Assembly: GCF_902498785.1 (NCBI RefSeq)
Contig: NZ_LR701494.1
Span: forward strand, 1,699,058-1,763,057
Length of the DNA stretch: 64,000 bases
Reading direction: 5' to 3'
DNA from: Sphingomonas sp. EC-HK361
GTDB taxonomy: Bacteria; Pseudomonadota; Alphaproteobacteria; Sphingomonadales; Sphingomonadaceae
Below are positions 1 through 8,925 of this stretch, in pieces; positions within the stretch are counted from its first letter, which is position 1, and each line of letters begins with the position of its first letter. The notes under the pieces were generated by a model that had not been told where the DNA came from, did not search any database, and was given only the letters and a program-made list of their open reading frames with translations. The position numbers were made by a program, and so were the translations under genes.

Positions 1-400
1 GAACTTCCGCGAGACGCAGCTGAAGGACATCCGGATCGGCCAGCCGGTGACCGTGACCGCCGACATGTATGGCGGCGACATCGTCTATCACGGTCGCGTC
101 GTCGGGCTGTCGGCCGGCAGCGGCAACGCTTTCGCGCTGCTGCCGCCGCAGAACGCCAGCGGCAACTGGATCAAGATCATCCAGCGTGTGCCGGTACGAA
201 TTGCACTCGATCCGAAGGAGCTGGCGGCGAACCCGCTGCGCATCGGGCTGTCCGTGAAGACCGTGATCGACACCGCGGATACCGGCGGCGCCCGGCTCGC
301 ACGGCCGGCCGCGACGCCCTATCACGGCTCGGTCGGCACGCAGGGGCCGGACGATGCGGTCGAGGCGCGCATCCGTCAGGTGATTGCGGCGAACCGGTAA
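1..400 (+). CDS. HlyD/EmrA-type efflux periplasmic adaptor, C-terminal part
   Basis: The 5-prime end lies outside the window; the frame is open from base 2 and the visible 132 residues are the beta-barrel and membrane-proximal end of a membrane fusion protein. The segment NFRETQL-x-IRIGQPV followed by VTADMYGG and a conserved FALLPPQNASGNW block is characteristic of EmrA-like adaptors, which link an inner-membrane pump to an outer-membrane channel. The stop codon overlaps the start of the next gene by one base (TAATG), so adaptor and pump are translationally coupled. Family assignment is firm; the exported substrate cannot be read from the sequence. Confidence 0.9.
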   Translation, partial: NFRETQLKDIRIGQPVTVTADMYGGDIVYHGRVVGLSAGSGNAFALLPPQNASGNWIKIIQRVPVRIALDPKELAANPLRIGLSVKTVIDTADTGGARLARPAATPYHGSVGTQGPDDAVEARIRQVIAANR

Positions 401-1944
401 TGGCCTCCGCCGCCCCCGCCGGCCCCCCACCGCTGACCGGCGCGCGGCTGGGCCTCGTCGCCTTCGCGCTGGCGCTCGGCACGTTCATGATGGTGCTCGA
501 CACCACGATCGCCAACGTCTCTCTGCCGACGATCGCTGGCAATCTTGGCGTGAGTTCGGACAATTCGACCTGGATCATCACCGCGTTCGCTGTCGCAAAC
601 GGCATCTCGGTACCGCTGACCGGCTGGCTGATGCGGCGGTTCGGCGTGGTTCGCGTCTTCTGCACCTCGCTCGCGCTTTTCACGCTTGCGTCGTTCCTGT
701 GCGGCATCGCCTGGAGCCTCCCCTCGCTCATCGCCTTTCGCGTGCTGCAGGGCGCGGTCTCGGGGCCGATGATGCCGGGAAGCCAGGCGCTGCTGATCTC
801 GGTCTTCCCGTCCGACAAGCGCGCGACCGCGCTCGGCATCTGGTCGATGACGACGCTCGTCGCGCCGATCATGGGGCCGATTCTGGGCGGGTGGATCAGC
901 GACAATTACCACTGGAGCTGGATCTTCCTCATCAACGTGCCGTTCGGGCTGTTCGCGGGGTCGATCTGCTGGTTCGGTCTGCGCACGCGCGAGACGCCGA
1001 CGATGAAGCTGCCGATCGATACCGTCGGGCTGATCCTGCTTGTCGTGTGGGTGGGCTCGCTCCAGATCATGCTCGATCTCGGCAAGAATGCTGACTGGTT
1101 CAACGATCCGATGATCGTCGTGTTGACGATCGTCGCCGCGATCGGCTTCGTCGCCTGGGTGATCTGGGAGCTGACCGACGCCAACCCGACGGTCGATCTG
1201 ACGCTGTTCGCCAGCCGCAACTTCGCGATCGGCAACATCGCCTTTTGCCTTGGCTATGCGGTGTTCTTTGCCAACATCCTGATCCTGCCCTTGTGGCTCC
1301 AGACCCAGCTTGGCTACACTGCGACATGGGCCGGGCTGGTCGCCGCACCGAGCGGGATCGTGGCGGTCGTGCTGACCCCCTTCGTTGCGCGGCTTTCCGG
1401 CAAGATCGACGCGCGCTGGCTGGCGAGCGTCGCGTTCGTCGGCTTCGCGATCAGCTACTGGATGCGATCGGGCTACACGACGACGGCGAGCTTCTGGGAC
1501 TTCACCCTGCCGCTGCTGGTGCAGGGCGTATCGATGAGCACCTTCTTCCTGTCGATGCTGACGATCGCCCTCGACCGAATCCCGCCCGAGCGGCTGCCGT
1601 CTGCGACCGGCATCTCGAACTTCACCCGCATCACCGCGGGCAGCTTCGCCGCGTCGATCGTGACGACCGCATGGGACCGGCGCGAGGCGCTCCATCAAAA
1701 CCGTCTCGCCGAGGCGATCGGCAATGGCGTGCCCTATCAGATGGCGGTCGAGGGGCTGGGCAAGCTGGGGCTGAACGCAACCCAGGCGGCGGGGGCGGTG
1801 ACGCGGCAGATGGTCGGGCAGGCTTATCTCCTCGCCTCGACCGATCTGTTCCGCTTGTCGGCGTGGCTGTCTATCGCGTTGCTGGTGGTGGTGTGGCTCT
1901 GCCGGCGGCCCTCGGGTGGGCACGGGCCGGTTGCGGCGGATTGA
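400..1944 (+). CDS. DHA2-family MFS drug efflux transporter (EmrB-like)
   Basis: A 514-residue inner-membrane protein of the 14-helix DHA2 class, which exports hydrophobic drugs using proton exchange. Visible marks are the first-helix motif LDTTIANVSLPTI (about residues 33-45), the loop-2 RRFGVVRVF segment, and the SQALLISVFPSDKRATALGIWS stretch typical of EmrB; full length is normal for the family. The ATG overlaps the stop of the adaptor gene by one base, making an emrAB-type operon. A palindromic repeat follows within 10 bases of the stop and may end transcription. Substrate unknown. Confidence 0.93.
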   Translation: MASAAPAGPPPLTGARLGLVAFALALGTFMMVLDTTIANVSLPTIAGNLGVSSDNSTWIITAFAVANGISVPLTGWLMRRFGVVRVFCTSLALFTLASFLCGIAWSLPSLIAFRVLQGAVSGPMMPGSQALLISVFPSDKRATALGIWSMTTLVAPIMGPILGGWISDNYHWSWIFLINVPFGLFAGSICWFGLRTRETPTMKLPIDTVGLILLVVWVGSLQIMLDLGKNADWFNDPMIVVLTIVAAIGFVAWVIWELTDANPTVDLTLFASRNFAIGNIAFCLGYAVFFANILILPLWLQTQLGYTATWAGLVAAPSGIVAVVLTPFVARLSGKIDARWLASVAFVGFAISYWMRSGYTTTASFWDFTLPLLVQGVSMSTFFLSMLTIALDRIPPERLPSATGISNFTRITAGSFAASIVTTAWDRREALHQNRLAEAIGNGVPYQMAVEGLGKLGLNATQAAGAVTRQMVGQAYLLASTDLFRLSAWLSIALLVVVWLCRRPSGGHGPVAAD

Positions 1945-1953
1945 ATAGAAAAA

Positions 1954-2072
1954 CTCCTCTCCTGGAAGGGGAGGTGGCAGCACGCAGTGCTGACGGAGGG
2001 GTATCGCCCTATCGATAGCGCGATACCCCTCCACCATGCTTTGCATGGTCCCCCTCCCCTTCCAGGGGAGGA
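1954..2072. repeat. Multi-stem palindromic repeat between convergent genes
   Basis: The outer arms (about 1954-1973 and 2053-2072) are near-perfect inverted copies. Inside lie further short inverted repeats, including GGAGGGGTATCG (1995-2006) pairing with CGATACCCCTCC (2021-2032) and ACCATGC/GCATGGT around 2033-2049. The element sits exactly between the convergent ends of the emrB-like gene and holA and could form a bidirectional terminator. Its composition (CTCC/GGAGG arms) resembles the elements at 5436 and 49741, but its internal stems differ, so I treat it as a related but separate repeat type. Confidence 0.75.
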
Positions 2073-2080
2073 TTGTAGCT

Positions 2081-3085
2081 TCACCGCCGCCGAGCCAACC
2101 CGAGCACCGCGTGCTCCGCCAGCACATCGCCAGCATTCCCCGGCGCCATCACCGCGCGTTCAGCGGCGCGGGCTCGGTCGATCGCGGTTGCGATCATCGC
2201 GGGGGTCCATTGGCGCAGCGCCGCGGCGGTCGCCTTTTCTTCCTTCCAGAAGACGCGGCGGCGCTTCATCACGCCGGCGATATCGTCGCCGCGATCGAGA
2301 TCGGCGCGCATGTCCGCGAGCGCGGCCAGCCGGCGACCGAGCGCGCGCAGCCACATGATCGGCGACACACCCTCCTCGCTCAGCTGCGCGAGCTCGCCGC
2401 CCAGCCTCGCCGGATCGCCCGCCAGCAGCGCCGCGATCATCGCGCCGGCGTCGCTCTCGCCAAGATCGGCGCCGATCGCGTCGAGCGCGTCCTCGCCCGC
2501 GTCGCGCGGGGTATCGGGAGCGGCATCGAGATAGTCCGCGAGTTTTTCTATCTCACGCGCCATCACCGCGCGGTCGCCATTCGCCGCGCGCACGATCCGC
2601 GTCGCGACCCCCGCGGCGGGACGCAAGCCGTGGTCGCGCATCAATTGGGTCGCGATCGCATCCGCCTCGCGGCCTTCGGGCACGTAGCAGGCGAGCACCA
2701 TCGCAGCGCGCGAATCGAGCGCCAGCTTCACGAGCTTGCTGGTGGATTTGAGCGTCGGGCCGATCGCGACCACCGGATTGCCCACGCCGCCTTCGAGGAG
2801 TGCCGCGAACGCATCGAGGCTCTCATCCCCCACCGGGTTGACGAGGATATGGCGCGCGCCGCCGAACAGCGACATCGCCGCGGCTTCGTCGGCAAGCCGC
2901 GCGGGATCGGATTTGAGCGTCGCGCCGTCGAGGTCGATCCGTTCCGCGTCCTTGCCCATTGCGGCGCCGAGCCGGGCGGCGAGCGCCGCGGCGCCCGCTT
3001 CGTCGGGACCATAGAGCAGATGGAAGCGCACCGCGTCCGACGGCTTGTCCAGCGCGGCGCGCATCTGCGCTTCGCTCGCCTTCAT
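2081..3085 (-). CDS. holA: DNA polymerase III subunit delta
   Basis: A 334-residue protein with the delta-subunit layout: N-terminal AAA+-like fold beginning with the FHLLYGPDEAG segment (residues about 20-30), a GDPARLGGELAQLSEEG middle part, and a helical C-terminus. HolA opens the beta sliding clamp within the clamp-loader complex. The start ATG overlaps the stop of lptE (ATGA), so it is the last gene of the leuS-lptE-holA transcription unit, an order usual in Alphaproteobacteria. Family call is confident from pattern and context. Confidence 0.93.
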   Translation of the reverse strand: MKASEAQMRAALDKPSDAVRFHLLYGPDEAGAAALAARLGAAMGKDAERIDLDGATLKSDPARLADEAAAMSLFGGARHILVNPVGDESLDAFAALLEGGVGNPVVAIGPTLKSTSKLVKLALDSRAAMVLACYVPEGREADAIATQLMRDHGLRPAAGVATRIVRAANGDRAVMAREIEKLADYLDAAPDTPRDAGEDALDAIGADLGESDAGAMIAALLAGDPARLGGELAQLSEEGVSPIMWLRALGRRLAALADMRADLDRGDDIAGVMKRRRVFWKEEKATAAALRQWTPAMIATAIDRARAAERAVMAPGNAGDVLAEHAVLGLARRR

Positions 3086-3588
3086 GGTGCGGCGGGCGAA
3101 CGCCGGGCGTAGAGCGCAAGGCGCGCGACGATCTTGTCCGCGACCGTGACTGACAGGCGTTCGAGCGCGGTATTCTCGGCAGCGATCGTCGCATATTCCG
3201 AACCGACCACGTCGAGGCCCGCATCGGACCCGGCGGTCGCATCGAGGACGACGCCGTTGTTCGAAAGATCGACCAGCTGGTAGCGTGCGCGCAGAGTCCG
3301 GCGTTCGCGCGAGACGCTGTCGTCGGCGCGGACGCCGAGCCCCGCGATCTTGTCGTCGAGCGCAACCTGCAAGCGGTAGAGCGGGGCCTGCGCGCCGTCC
3401 TGCTGCCCCAGCCGTTCGCGCAGCGCATTGGCGACGAGCCAGCCCGACTTGCCCTGTATCGGCGCGACCTCGACCCGCGACAGCGCGGTCGCGACCGGGC
3501 CGCTCGCACCGCCCGCATAGAGCGGATGCAGGCCGCAGCCGCCGAGCAGCGGCAACGCGGCGAGCACGAGGGGCAGCAGCAGCCTCAT
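3082..3588 (-). CDS. lptE: LPS assembly lipoprotein LptE
   Basis: A 168-residue outer-membrane lipoprotein with a short hydrophobic signal and lipobox LLGGC, Cys18 being the predicted lipidated residue. The sequence [11 protein letters not shown] right after it is the classic LptE N-terminus. LptE plugs the LptD barrel and helps insert lipopolysaccharide into the outer leaflet. It is overlapped by four bases at each end, by leuS upstream and holA downstream, so expression is likely tied to leuS. Confidence 0.93.
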   Translation of the reverse strand: MRLLLPLVLAALPLLGGCGLHPLYAGGASGPVATALSRVEVAPIQGKSGWLVANALRERLGQQDGAQAPLYRLQVALDDKIAGLGVRADDSVSRERRTLRARYQLVDLSNNGVVLDATAGSDAGLDVVGSEYATIAAENTALERLSVTVADKIVARLALYARRSPAAP

Positions 3589-6269
3589 GCGACGAGGTTC
3601 ACGAGACGATCGGGCACGACGATAACCTTTCTGGGCGTCTTGCCCTCGAGGATACGCACGACCTTGTCGGACGCAAGCGCTGCGGCCTCGATCTGATCCT
3701 TGGGCAACCCCTTGGGCATCACGAGCGTATCGCGCAGCTTGCCGTTGACCTGGATCGCGATCGTCACCTCGTCATCGACGAGCAGCGCCGGATCGACCGC
3801 GGGCCAGGGCGCGTCGGCGATCAGCCCCTCGCCGCCAGCCGCCGCCCAGGCTTCCTCGGCCACATGCGGCGTCATCGGCGCGACGAGGCGCATCAGCGTC
3901 GCGATCGCGGCGGTGCGTGAGGCAGACGGCGCGGCCTTCTCGATCGCGCCGGTCAGTTCGTAGAGTTTCGCGACCGCCTTGTTGAACGCAAGTGCCTCGA
4001 TATCGGTCGCGACGCCAGCAATGGTGCGGTGGACCTTGCGATCGAGCGCGGCGTCGGCGCCCTCCCCGCTCTTCTCGCCATCGAAGAGCCGCCAGAGCCG
4101 CTGGACGAAGCGCCATGCGCCCTCGATCCCGGCTTCCGACCATTCCAGATCCTTCTCCGGCGGGCTGTCGGAGATGACGAAGAAGCGGACCGCGTCGGCG
4201 CCGTATTGGTCGACGATCGGCTCGGGATCGACCGTGTTCTTCTTCGACTTCGACATCTTCTCGACCCGGCCTGTCTTCACAGGAATGCCAGTGCTTCGCT
4301 GGAATACACCTGCTTCAGTTCGATCGATGTCGTCAGTCGGAACCCAAGCGAGATCGGTTATTGTTTCCACACCCAGTTTTGCTTGTTCTTCTGCGCTCGC
4401 CTCTCGCTCGACTTGGGTTTGATACGTCTCGTGCGTTACCATCCCCTGGGTGAACAGCCCCGCAAACGGCTCGGCGATGTCGAGCTGGCCGATATGCTTC
4501 AGCGCGCGCGTCCAGAAACGAGCGTAGAGAAGGTGTAGGATCGCATGCTCGACCCCGCCGATATACTGGCCGACCGGTAGCCACTGTTCCGCCGCCACGC
4601 GGTCGAACGGCTTGTCCTTGGGCTGACTGGCGAAGCGGATGAAATACCAGGAGGAGTCGACGAACGTGTCGAGCGTGTCGGTTTCGCGCCGCGCCGCCGC
4701 GCCACACTTCGGGCAATCGACGTGCTTCCACGTCGGGTGGCGATCGAGCGGGTTGCCGGGGATGTCGAACGCGACGTCCTCGGGCAGGACGACGGGGAGC
4801 TGGTCCTTCGGGACGCCGACCGGACCGCAGGCATCGCAGTGAATGATCGGGATCGGCGTGCCCCAATAGCGCTGGCGGCTGACGCCCCAGTCACGCAGGC
4901 GCCACACGGTCGTGCCCGTGCCCCAGCCCTCACCCTCGGCGCGGCTTATGACGGCGCGCTTGGCGTCCTCGATATCCATGCCGTCGAGAAAGTGCGAGTT
5001 CACGAGGGTGCCGGGGCCGGTATAAGCGGTGTCGCCGACAAAGACCGGCGCCGTTTCGTCGTGATCGGAGACGACGCGCTTGACCGGCAGGCCGTATTTG
5101 CGCGCGAAATCCAGGTCGCGCTGGTCGTGCGCGGGCACGCCGAAGACGGCGCCGGTGCCGTAGTCCATCAGCACGAAGTTCGCGATGTAGACGGGAAGCT
5201 GCCAGGCGGGATCGAGCGGGTGCTGCGCGGTGAGGCCCGTGTCGAAACCGAGCTTTTCCTGCGTCTCGATCTCAGCCGCGGTGGTGCCACCTTGCTTGCA
5301 GCGTTCGATGAAGTCCGCAGCGTCGGGGTTCGTCGCGACGACCTCGCGCGCGACCGGATGGTCCGCCGCGACCGCGACGAAGCTCGCGCCGAAGATCGTG
5401 TCGGGCCGGGTGGAGAAGACTTCGACGTCTTCTAATCCCCTCCCTGGAAGGGAGGGGTCGGGGGTGGGCTGGCTTGAGGCTGGCGCAGCGCTTTCCACGA
5501 ACGCACCCACCCCCAGCCCCTCCCTGCGTGCAGGGAGGGGAGCAGGAATAGGATGGGGAGAGAGTTTGAACCGAAACTGCAGCCCCTGGCTCTTGCCGAT
5601 CCAGTTCTCCTGCATCAGCTTGACCTTGTCGGGCCAGTGCTCGAGCCCGTCCAGGCCCTCGAGCAATTCGTCCGCAAAGTCGGTGATCTTCAGGAACCAC
5701 TGGCTGAGCTTGCGCTTCTCGACCAGCGCGCCGGAGCGCCAGCCGCGGCCGTCGATCACCTGTTCGTTGGCGAGCACGGTCATGTCGACCGGGTCCCAAT
5801 TGACCGCCGATTCCTTGCGATAGACGAGGCCGGCTTCGTACAGATCGAGGAACAGCGCCTGTTCGTGGCCGTAATAATCGGGCTCGCACGTCGCGAGTTC
5901 GCGGGTCCAGTCGAGCGCGAAGCCCAGGCGCTTCAACTGCGCCTTCATCGATGCGATGTTGGCACGCGTCCACGTGCCTGGATGAACGCCCTTTTCCATC
6001 GCGGCGTTCTCGGCGGGCATGCCGAACGCGTCCCACCCCATCGGATGGAGCACTTCCATGCCCTGCATCCGGCGGAACCGCGCCAGCACGTCGCCCATCG
6101 TGTAGTTGCGGACGTGCCCCATGTGTATCTTCCCCGACGGATAGGGGAACATCTCCAGCACATAGCTTTTGGGGCGCGGGGAATCGTCGCGCGCCGCGAA
6201 GGTGCGGGCGCTGTCCCACACCCCCTGCCAGTGCGCGTCCGCCTTCAGCGCGTTGAAGCGTGACGCCAT
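3585..6269 (-). CDS. leuS: Leucyl-tRNA synthetase carrying an in-frame palindromic-repeat insert
   Basis: Class I synthetase that charges tRNA-Leu. The HIGH-type motif appears as HMGH within [11 protein letters not shown] (residues 42-52) and KMSKS at about 671-675, with the CP1 editing domain between and an anticodon-binding C-terminus. Length is 894 residues, about 30-45 longer than expected, because residues roughly 235-279 are encoded by a palindromic element (5436-5544) rich in Pro and Gly. The insert lies just before [10 protein letters not shown], at the entry to the CP1 editing domain, and the frame resumes perfectly afterwards. Downstream lptE overlaps by four bases; the DUF3576 gene lies 12 bases upstream. 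Confidence 0.96.
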   Translation of the reverse strand: MASRFNALKADAHWQGVWDSARTFAARDDSPRPKSYVLEMFPYPSGKIHMGHVRNYTMGDVLARFRRMQGMEVLHPMGWDAFGMPAENAAMEKGVHPGTWTRANIASMKAQLKRLGFALDWTRELATCEPDYYGHEQALFLDLYEAGLVYRKESAVNWDPVDMTVLANEQVIDGRGWRSGALVEKRKLSQWFLKITDFADELLEGLDGLEHWPDKVKLMQENWIGKSQGLQFRFKLSPHPIPAPLPARREGLGVGAFVESAAPASSQPTPDPSLPGRGLEDVEVFSTRPDTIFGASFVAVAADHPVAREVVATNPDAADFIERCKQGGTTAAEIETQEKLGFDTGLTAQHPLDPAWQLPVYIANFVLMDYGTGAVFGVPAHDQRDLDFARKYGLPVKRVVSDHDETAPVFVGDTAYTGPGTLVNSHFLDGMDIEDAKRAVISRAEGEGWGTGTTVWRLRDWGVSRQRYWGTPIPIIHCDACGPVGVPKDQLPVVLPEDVAFDIPGNPLDRHPTWKHVDCPKCGAAARRETDTLDTFVDSSWYFIRFASQPKDKPFDRVAAEQWLPVGQYIGGVEHAILHLLYARFWTRALKHIGQLDIAEPFAGLFTQGMVTHETYQTQVEREASAEEQAKLGVETITDLAWVPTDDIDRTEAGVFQRSTGIPVKTGRVEKMSKSKKNTVDPEPIVDQYGADAVRFFVISDSPPEKDLEWSEAGIEGAWRFVQRLWRLFDGEKSGEGADAALDRKVHRTIAGVATDIEALAFNKAVAKLYELTGAIEKAAPSASRTAAIATLMRLVAPMTPHVAEEAWAAAGGEGLIADAPWPAVDPALLVDDEVTIAIQVNGKLRDTLVMPKGLPKDQIEAAALASDKVVRILEGKTPRKVIVVPDRLVNLVA
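5436..5544. repeat. 109-bp three-stem palindromic element inside leuS
   Basis: The element starts with CCCCTCCCT-GGA-AGGGAGGGG, a self-complementary hairpin. It ends with CCCCTCCCTGC-GT-GCAGGGAGGGG, a second hairpin. Between them GGGGGTGGG and CCCACCCCC pair to form a third stem around a variable centre. The same boundaries and stems recur at 49741-49847 in the same orientation, which defines it as a mobile-type repeat and not a leuS peculiarity. It is translated in frame as part of LeuS. Confidence 0.85.
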
Positions 6270-6281
6270 TTGAGGGTCCGT

Positions 6282-6716
6282 TTACTCGGTGATCGACGCC
6301 TGGCGCAGATCGCGCGCCTTTGTCAGGATGATATTTTCCAGCTTCTGCGTGGTCGCCGCCTGCACCGGCGCCGCAACCCACTGCCCGCCCTGGTTGACCT
6401 GGCGCAGCGCCGCGACGCGCAGCGCATCGGCGCGCAGATCCTGGTCGAGGATCGATACGGTCACCTTCATCCGCTCGGTCGGGACCTGCGGGTTCACATA
6501 CCAGTCGGTCACGATGACGCCGCCATTCGAATCGGCCTGCAAAAGCGGCATGAACGAGAGCGTGTCGAGGCTGGCGCGCCAGAGATAGCTGTTGACGCCG
6601 ATCGTGGTGATCTTGGACGCGGCGAGATCGGCCTTGGGGCGGGCGTTGCCGCCGCCGCATGCGGTAAGGCCTAGTACGGCGGCAACCGCGAACGCGGTAC
6701 GCAACGGGCGGAGCAT
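6282..6716 (-). CDS. DUF3576 domain lipoprotein
   Basis: A 144-residue exported protein of the DUF3576 family found widely in Alphaproteobacteria. The start chosen is the second of two nearby ATGs because AGGA lies eight bases upstream of it; an ATG at 6722 is the alternative. A signal peptide ends in the lipobox LTAC with the Cys at about residue 20, followed by the conserved GVNSYLWRASLDTLSFMPL segment. Function is unknown. It sits 12 bases upstream of leuS and is very probably co-transcribed with leuS-lptE-holA. Confidence 0.85.
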   Translation of the reverse strand: MLRPLRTAFAVAAVLGLTACGGGNARPKADLAASKITTIGVNSYLWRASLDTLSFMPLLQADSNGGVIVTDWYVNPQVPTERMKVTVSILDQDLRADALRVAALRQVNQGGQWVAAPVQAATTQKLENIILTKARDLRQASITE

Positions 6717-6899
6717 CGGCATCGTCCTGAAAGCTGGTGAAACGTCGCCTGCGGCTCTACATGCGCGACCGGCACGCGGCAAGCCGTGCGAAAACATGTG
6801 CCTCCGGTGCAACACAGGCGCGAAAACGACTCCCGCCGATAGTGACCGCGGATCGAATCATGCTAGGCCGGATTTACGGAAGAGTCGTGAGGGCTTTGA

Positions 6900-7604
6900 G
6901 TGATTGGTAAGCGCGCCTTGCTGGGTGGAGCTGCGGTGGCACTGGTTGCCGCCGGCTTTGCCGTGGCGCCCGCAATCGGTGCCCCCGACCGCAATCTTCG
7001 CCCGGCAAAACAGGCAGATGCGCCGGCGCGCGGGTTCGGCACCTTCACGCCTGCCGCCGCCGATCCCCGCCTCGCCGCGATGTTCGCGCGCGGCGGTCTT
7101 GGCGATGACGATTTCCGCTTCACCCCGTCCGAAACCCGCCGCGACAACCGCGCGGTGACGGTCGCGGTGCGCAGCCGCGCGACCCGCACCGGCGATGCCG
7201 GCCGCGATCAGACCGCGCCGACCGTCGGCCTCGCGCCGATCGCCTATAACCTCGGCGTCGCGGTCGGCTGGCGCCGCTTCGCGATCGCGGGCGATGTGTC
7301 GAAGGTCGACCTGGCCGGCAAGCCGGGCAGCCGTGAGGCCGCCAACGTCGCGGTCACCTATGATCTGAAGCGTTTCACCGGCCGCGTGAAGGCAACCGCG
7401 GACAAGCCGATCGACGAAAGCGTCCAGCTGGTCGATACCGGGCCGAGCTATTCGCTCGACGTCGGCGGCTCCTACTCGCTGACCCGCAACCTCGATCTGA
7501 CCGCCGGCGTGCGCTACCGCACCGAGCGTGACCGGTTGGCGCGGATCAACGACAATCGCGTGGACAGCCAGGCAGTCTATGTCGGAACCGCCTTCCGCTT
7601 CTGA
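6900..7604 (+). CDS. Exported hypothetical protein with beta-strand-rich C-terminus
   Basis: A 234-residue protein starting at GTG, with a signal peptide (hydrophobic residues 7-24, probable cleavage after AIGA). The second half alternates polar and hydrophobic residues and ends in a C-terminal aromatic (GTAFRF), as outer-membrane beta-barrel proteins do; blocks such as YSLDVGGSYSL and LDLTAGVRYR look like transmembrane strands. It resembles small porin-like proteins of sphingomonads, but I cannot name a family. It is divergently placed relative to the DUF3576-leuS unit and stands alone. Confidence 0.75.
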   Translation: MIGKRALLGGAAVALVAAGFAVAPAIGAPDRNLRPAKQADAPARGFGTFTPAAADPRLAAMFARGGLGDDDFRFTPSETRRDNRAVTVAVRSRATRTGDAGRDQTAPTVGLAPIAYNLGVAVGWRRFAIAGDVSKVDLAGKPGSREAANVAVTYDLKRFTGRVKATADKPIDESVQLVDTGPSYSLDVGGSYSLTRNLDLTAGVRYRTERDRLARINDNRVDSQAVYVGTAFRF

Positions 7605-7680
7605 TCGGATGACGAACTGCTCGTTCCGAATCTGTTCGGTTAAGGCGCGCAATTCTTTCCTGCATCAACAATGAAGATAC

Positions 7681-7698
7681 CGAGCACTTCGGTGCTCA
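7681..7698. other. Short GAGCAC-TTCG-GTGCTC hairpin
   Basis: A six-base stem closed by a stable TTCG tetraloop lies between the convergent beta-rich protein gene and the ThiE-like gene. No T-tract follows on either strand, so it may be a weak terminator or 3-prime stabilising hairpin; the role is uncertain. Confidence 0.4.
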
Positions 7699-7711
7699 CA
7701 TCCGCGTCAAC

Positions 7712-8239
7712 TCAACGGCTCCCACAAAGCGCATCGATCGCCGCCCAGCCGTGAAACCCGCTGGCCCTCAGGCGATGGAACCGCCGCGCGTTCATGCCGC
7801 CAAGCGCGATCAGCGGCACCCCGAACCCCTGCCCGATCCGTCGCCCCGCCCGCCCGCCGATCCCTGGCGCACCGGTATGCGACCGCGTTGCGTGGATCGG
7901 CGATACAAAGAGCGCATCCGCCCCGCGTCGCACGGCGCGCATTGCCTCTTTCCGATCATGCACAGGCCAGGTGATGAACCCGCCGCCGCGCCGCGCATGG
8001 GTTCCCGCTTCGCCGGGCATGCGGTCAGCGCCTGCCCGCACGATCAGCAGCCCGCGCGCAACGGCGATGCGGTGCAGCCGGCGGAACAGGCGGCTTCGCT
8101 CAGGCAGCGGCGTCGCATAATGGCGAAACACGATCCCGCTGCCGCGCGGAAGACGGCGAACGCTGGCGATCAGATCGGGAATACGCTCATCGGTCATCAG
8201 CCACAGGCGGGGGACAATCGCGGGGTGGCGGGGACGCAT
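7712..8239 (-). CDS. Thiamine phosphate synthase/TenI-like protein
   Basis: A 175-residue protein of the ThiE/TenI TIM-barrel family. The C-terminal half shows GADALFVSPIHATRSHTGAP and VPLIALGGMN, matching the phosphate-binding region of ThiE. The protein is shorter than true ThiE (about 210 residues) and I do not see the GxDGVHLGQ pyrimidine/Mg motif, so it may be a TenI-like or specialised relative and not the main thiamine synthase. It is transcribed divergently from yggS with 23 bases between starts; an internal ATG (residue 15, MTDERIP) is an alternative start. Confidence 0.75.
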   Translation of the reverse strand: MRPRHPAIVPRLWLMTDERIPDLIASVRRLPRGSGIVFRHYATPLPERSRLFRRLHRIAVARGLLIVRAGADRMPGEAGTHARRGGGFITWPVHDRKEAMRAVRRGADALFVSPIHATRSHTGAPGIGGRAGRRIGQGFGVPLIALGGMNARRFHRLRASGFHGWAAIDALCGSR

Positions 8240-8262
8240 CGCGTAACGCTATAGCGCGCCGC

Positions 8263-8925
8263 ATGGCCGCAGACGAACTTTTGCACGACATCCGGGATCG
8301 CATCGCGAAGGCGAGCCGGCTCGCCGGTCGGAAACCCGCCGACACGACGCTGATCGCGGTTTCCAAGACCCATCCCGCCGAGGCGATCGAGCCACTGCTC
8401 GTCGCCGGCCAGCGCGATTTCGGCGAAAACCGGGTGCAGGAAGCCGAGGAGAAATGGCCTGCGCTTCGGGCGCGATACCCCGATGTGACGCTGCATCTGA
8501 TCGGCCAGCTCCAGTCGAACAAGGCCGCGGACGCGGTCGCGCTGTTCGACGTCATCCATTCGGTCGATCGCCCCTCGCTGGTCACGGCACTCGGCAAGGC
8601 GATGGCGGCGGGGAAGCGCCCGGATTGCTTCCTTCAGGTCAATATCGGCGATGAGCCACAAAAGGGCGGGTGCGCCATTGCCGACGTGCCGGCGCTGCTG
8701 GCAAACGCGCGCGAGGCGGGGCTCCCCATCGTTGGCCTGATGGCGATCCCCCCGGCCGATGTGGAGCCAGCCCCCTATTTCGCGCTCCTCGCAAAGATGG
8801 CGCGCGACCTCGGTCTTTCGGGCCTCAGCATGGGCATGTCCGCCGACTACGAGACCGCGGTAACGCTGGGCGCGACGCATGTCCGTGTAGGGTCGGCTCT
8901 GTTCGGGGCACGCGCGGCAGCATGA
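8263..8925 (+). CDS. YggS-family pyridoxal phosphate homeostasis protein
   Basis: A 220-residue PLP-binding alanine-racemase-like barrel of the YggS/PROSC family. The lysine that forms the Schiff base is Lys35 in LIAVSKTHP; DFGENRVQEAEEKW and the GLSMGMSADYETAVTLGATHVRVG phosphate-binding region are all present. Members buffer free pyridoxal phosphate in the cytosol. The stop overlaps the start of the following HAD gene (ATGA), suggesting coupled expression. Confidence 0.93.
   Translation: MAADELLHDIRDRIAKASRLAGRKPADTTLIAVSKTHPAEAIEPLLVAGQRDFGENRVQEAEEKWPALRARYPDVTLHLIGQLQSNKAADAVALFDVIHSVDRPSLVTALGKAMAAGKRPDCFLQVNIGDEPQKGGCAIADVPALLANAREAGLPIVGLMAIPPADVEPAPYFALLAKMARDLGLSGLSMGMSADYETAVTLGATHVRVGSALFGARAAA

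Noticed and set aside
376-2136. A 586-codon open frame on the minus strand opposite the emrB-like gene
   Set aside because: It is Arg/Asp/His-rich, low-complexity and lies antisense to a clear transporter gene; such long antisense frames are expected at this GC content.
5436-5544. CRISPR array or transposon end for the GC-rich repeats
   Set aside because: Copies are dispersed, self-palindromic and without spacers; no transposase or terminal-repeat pair encloses any gene.
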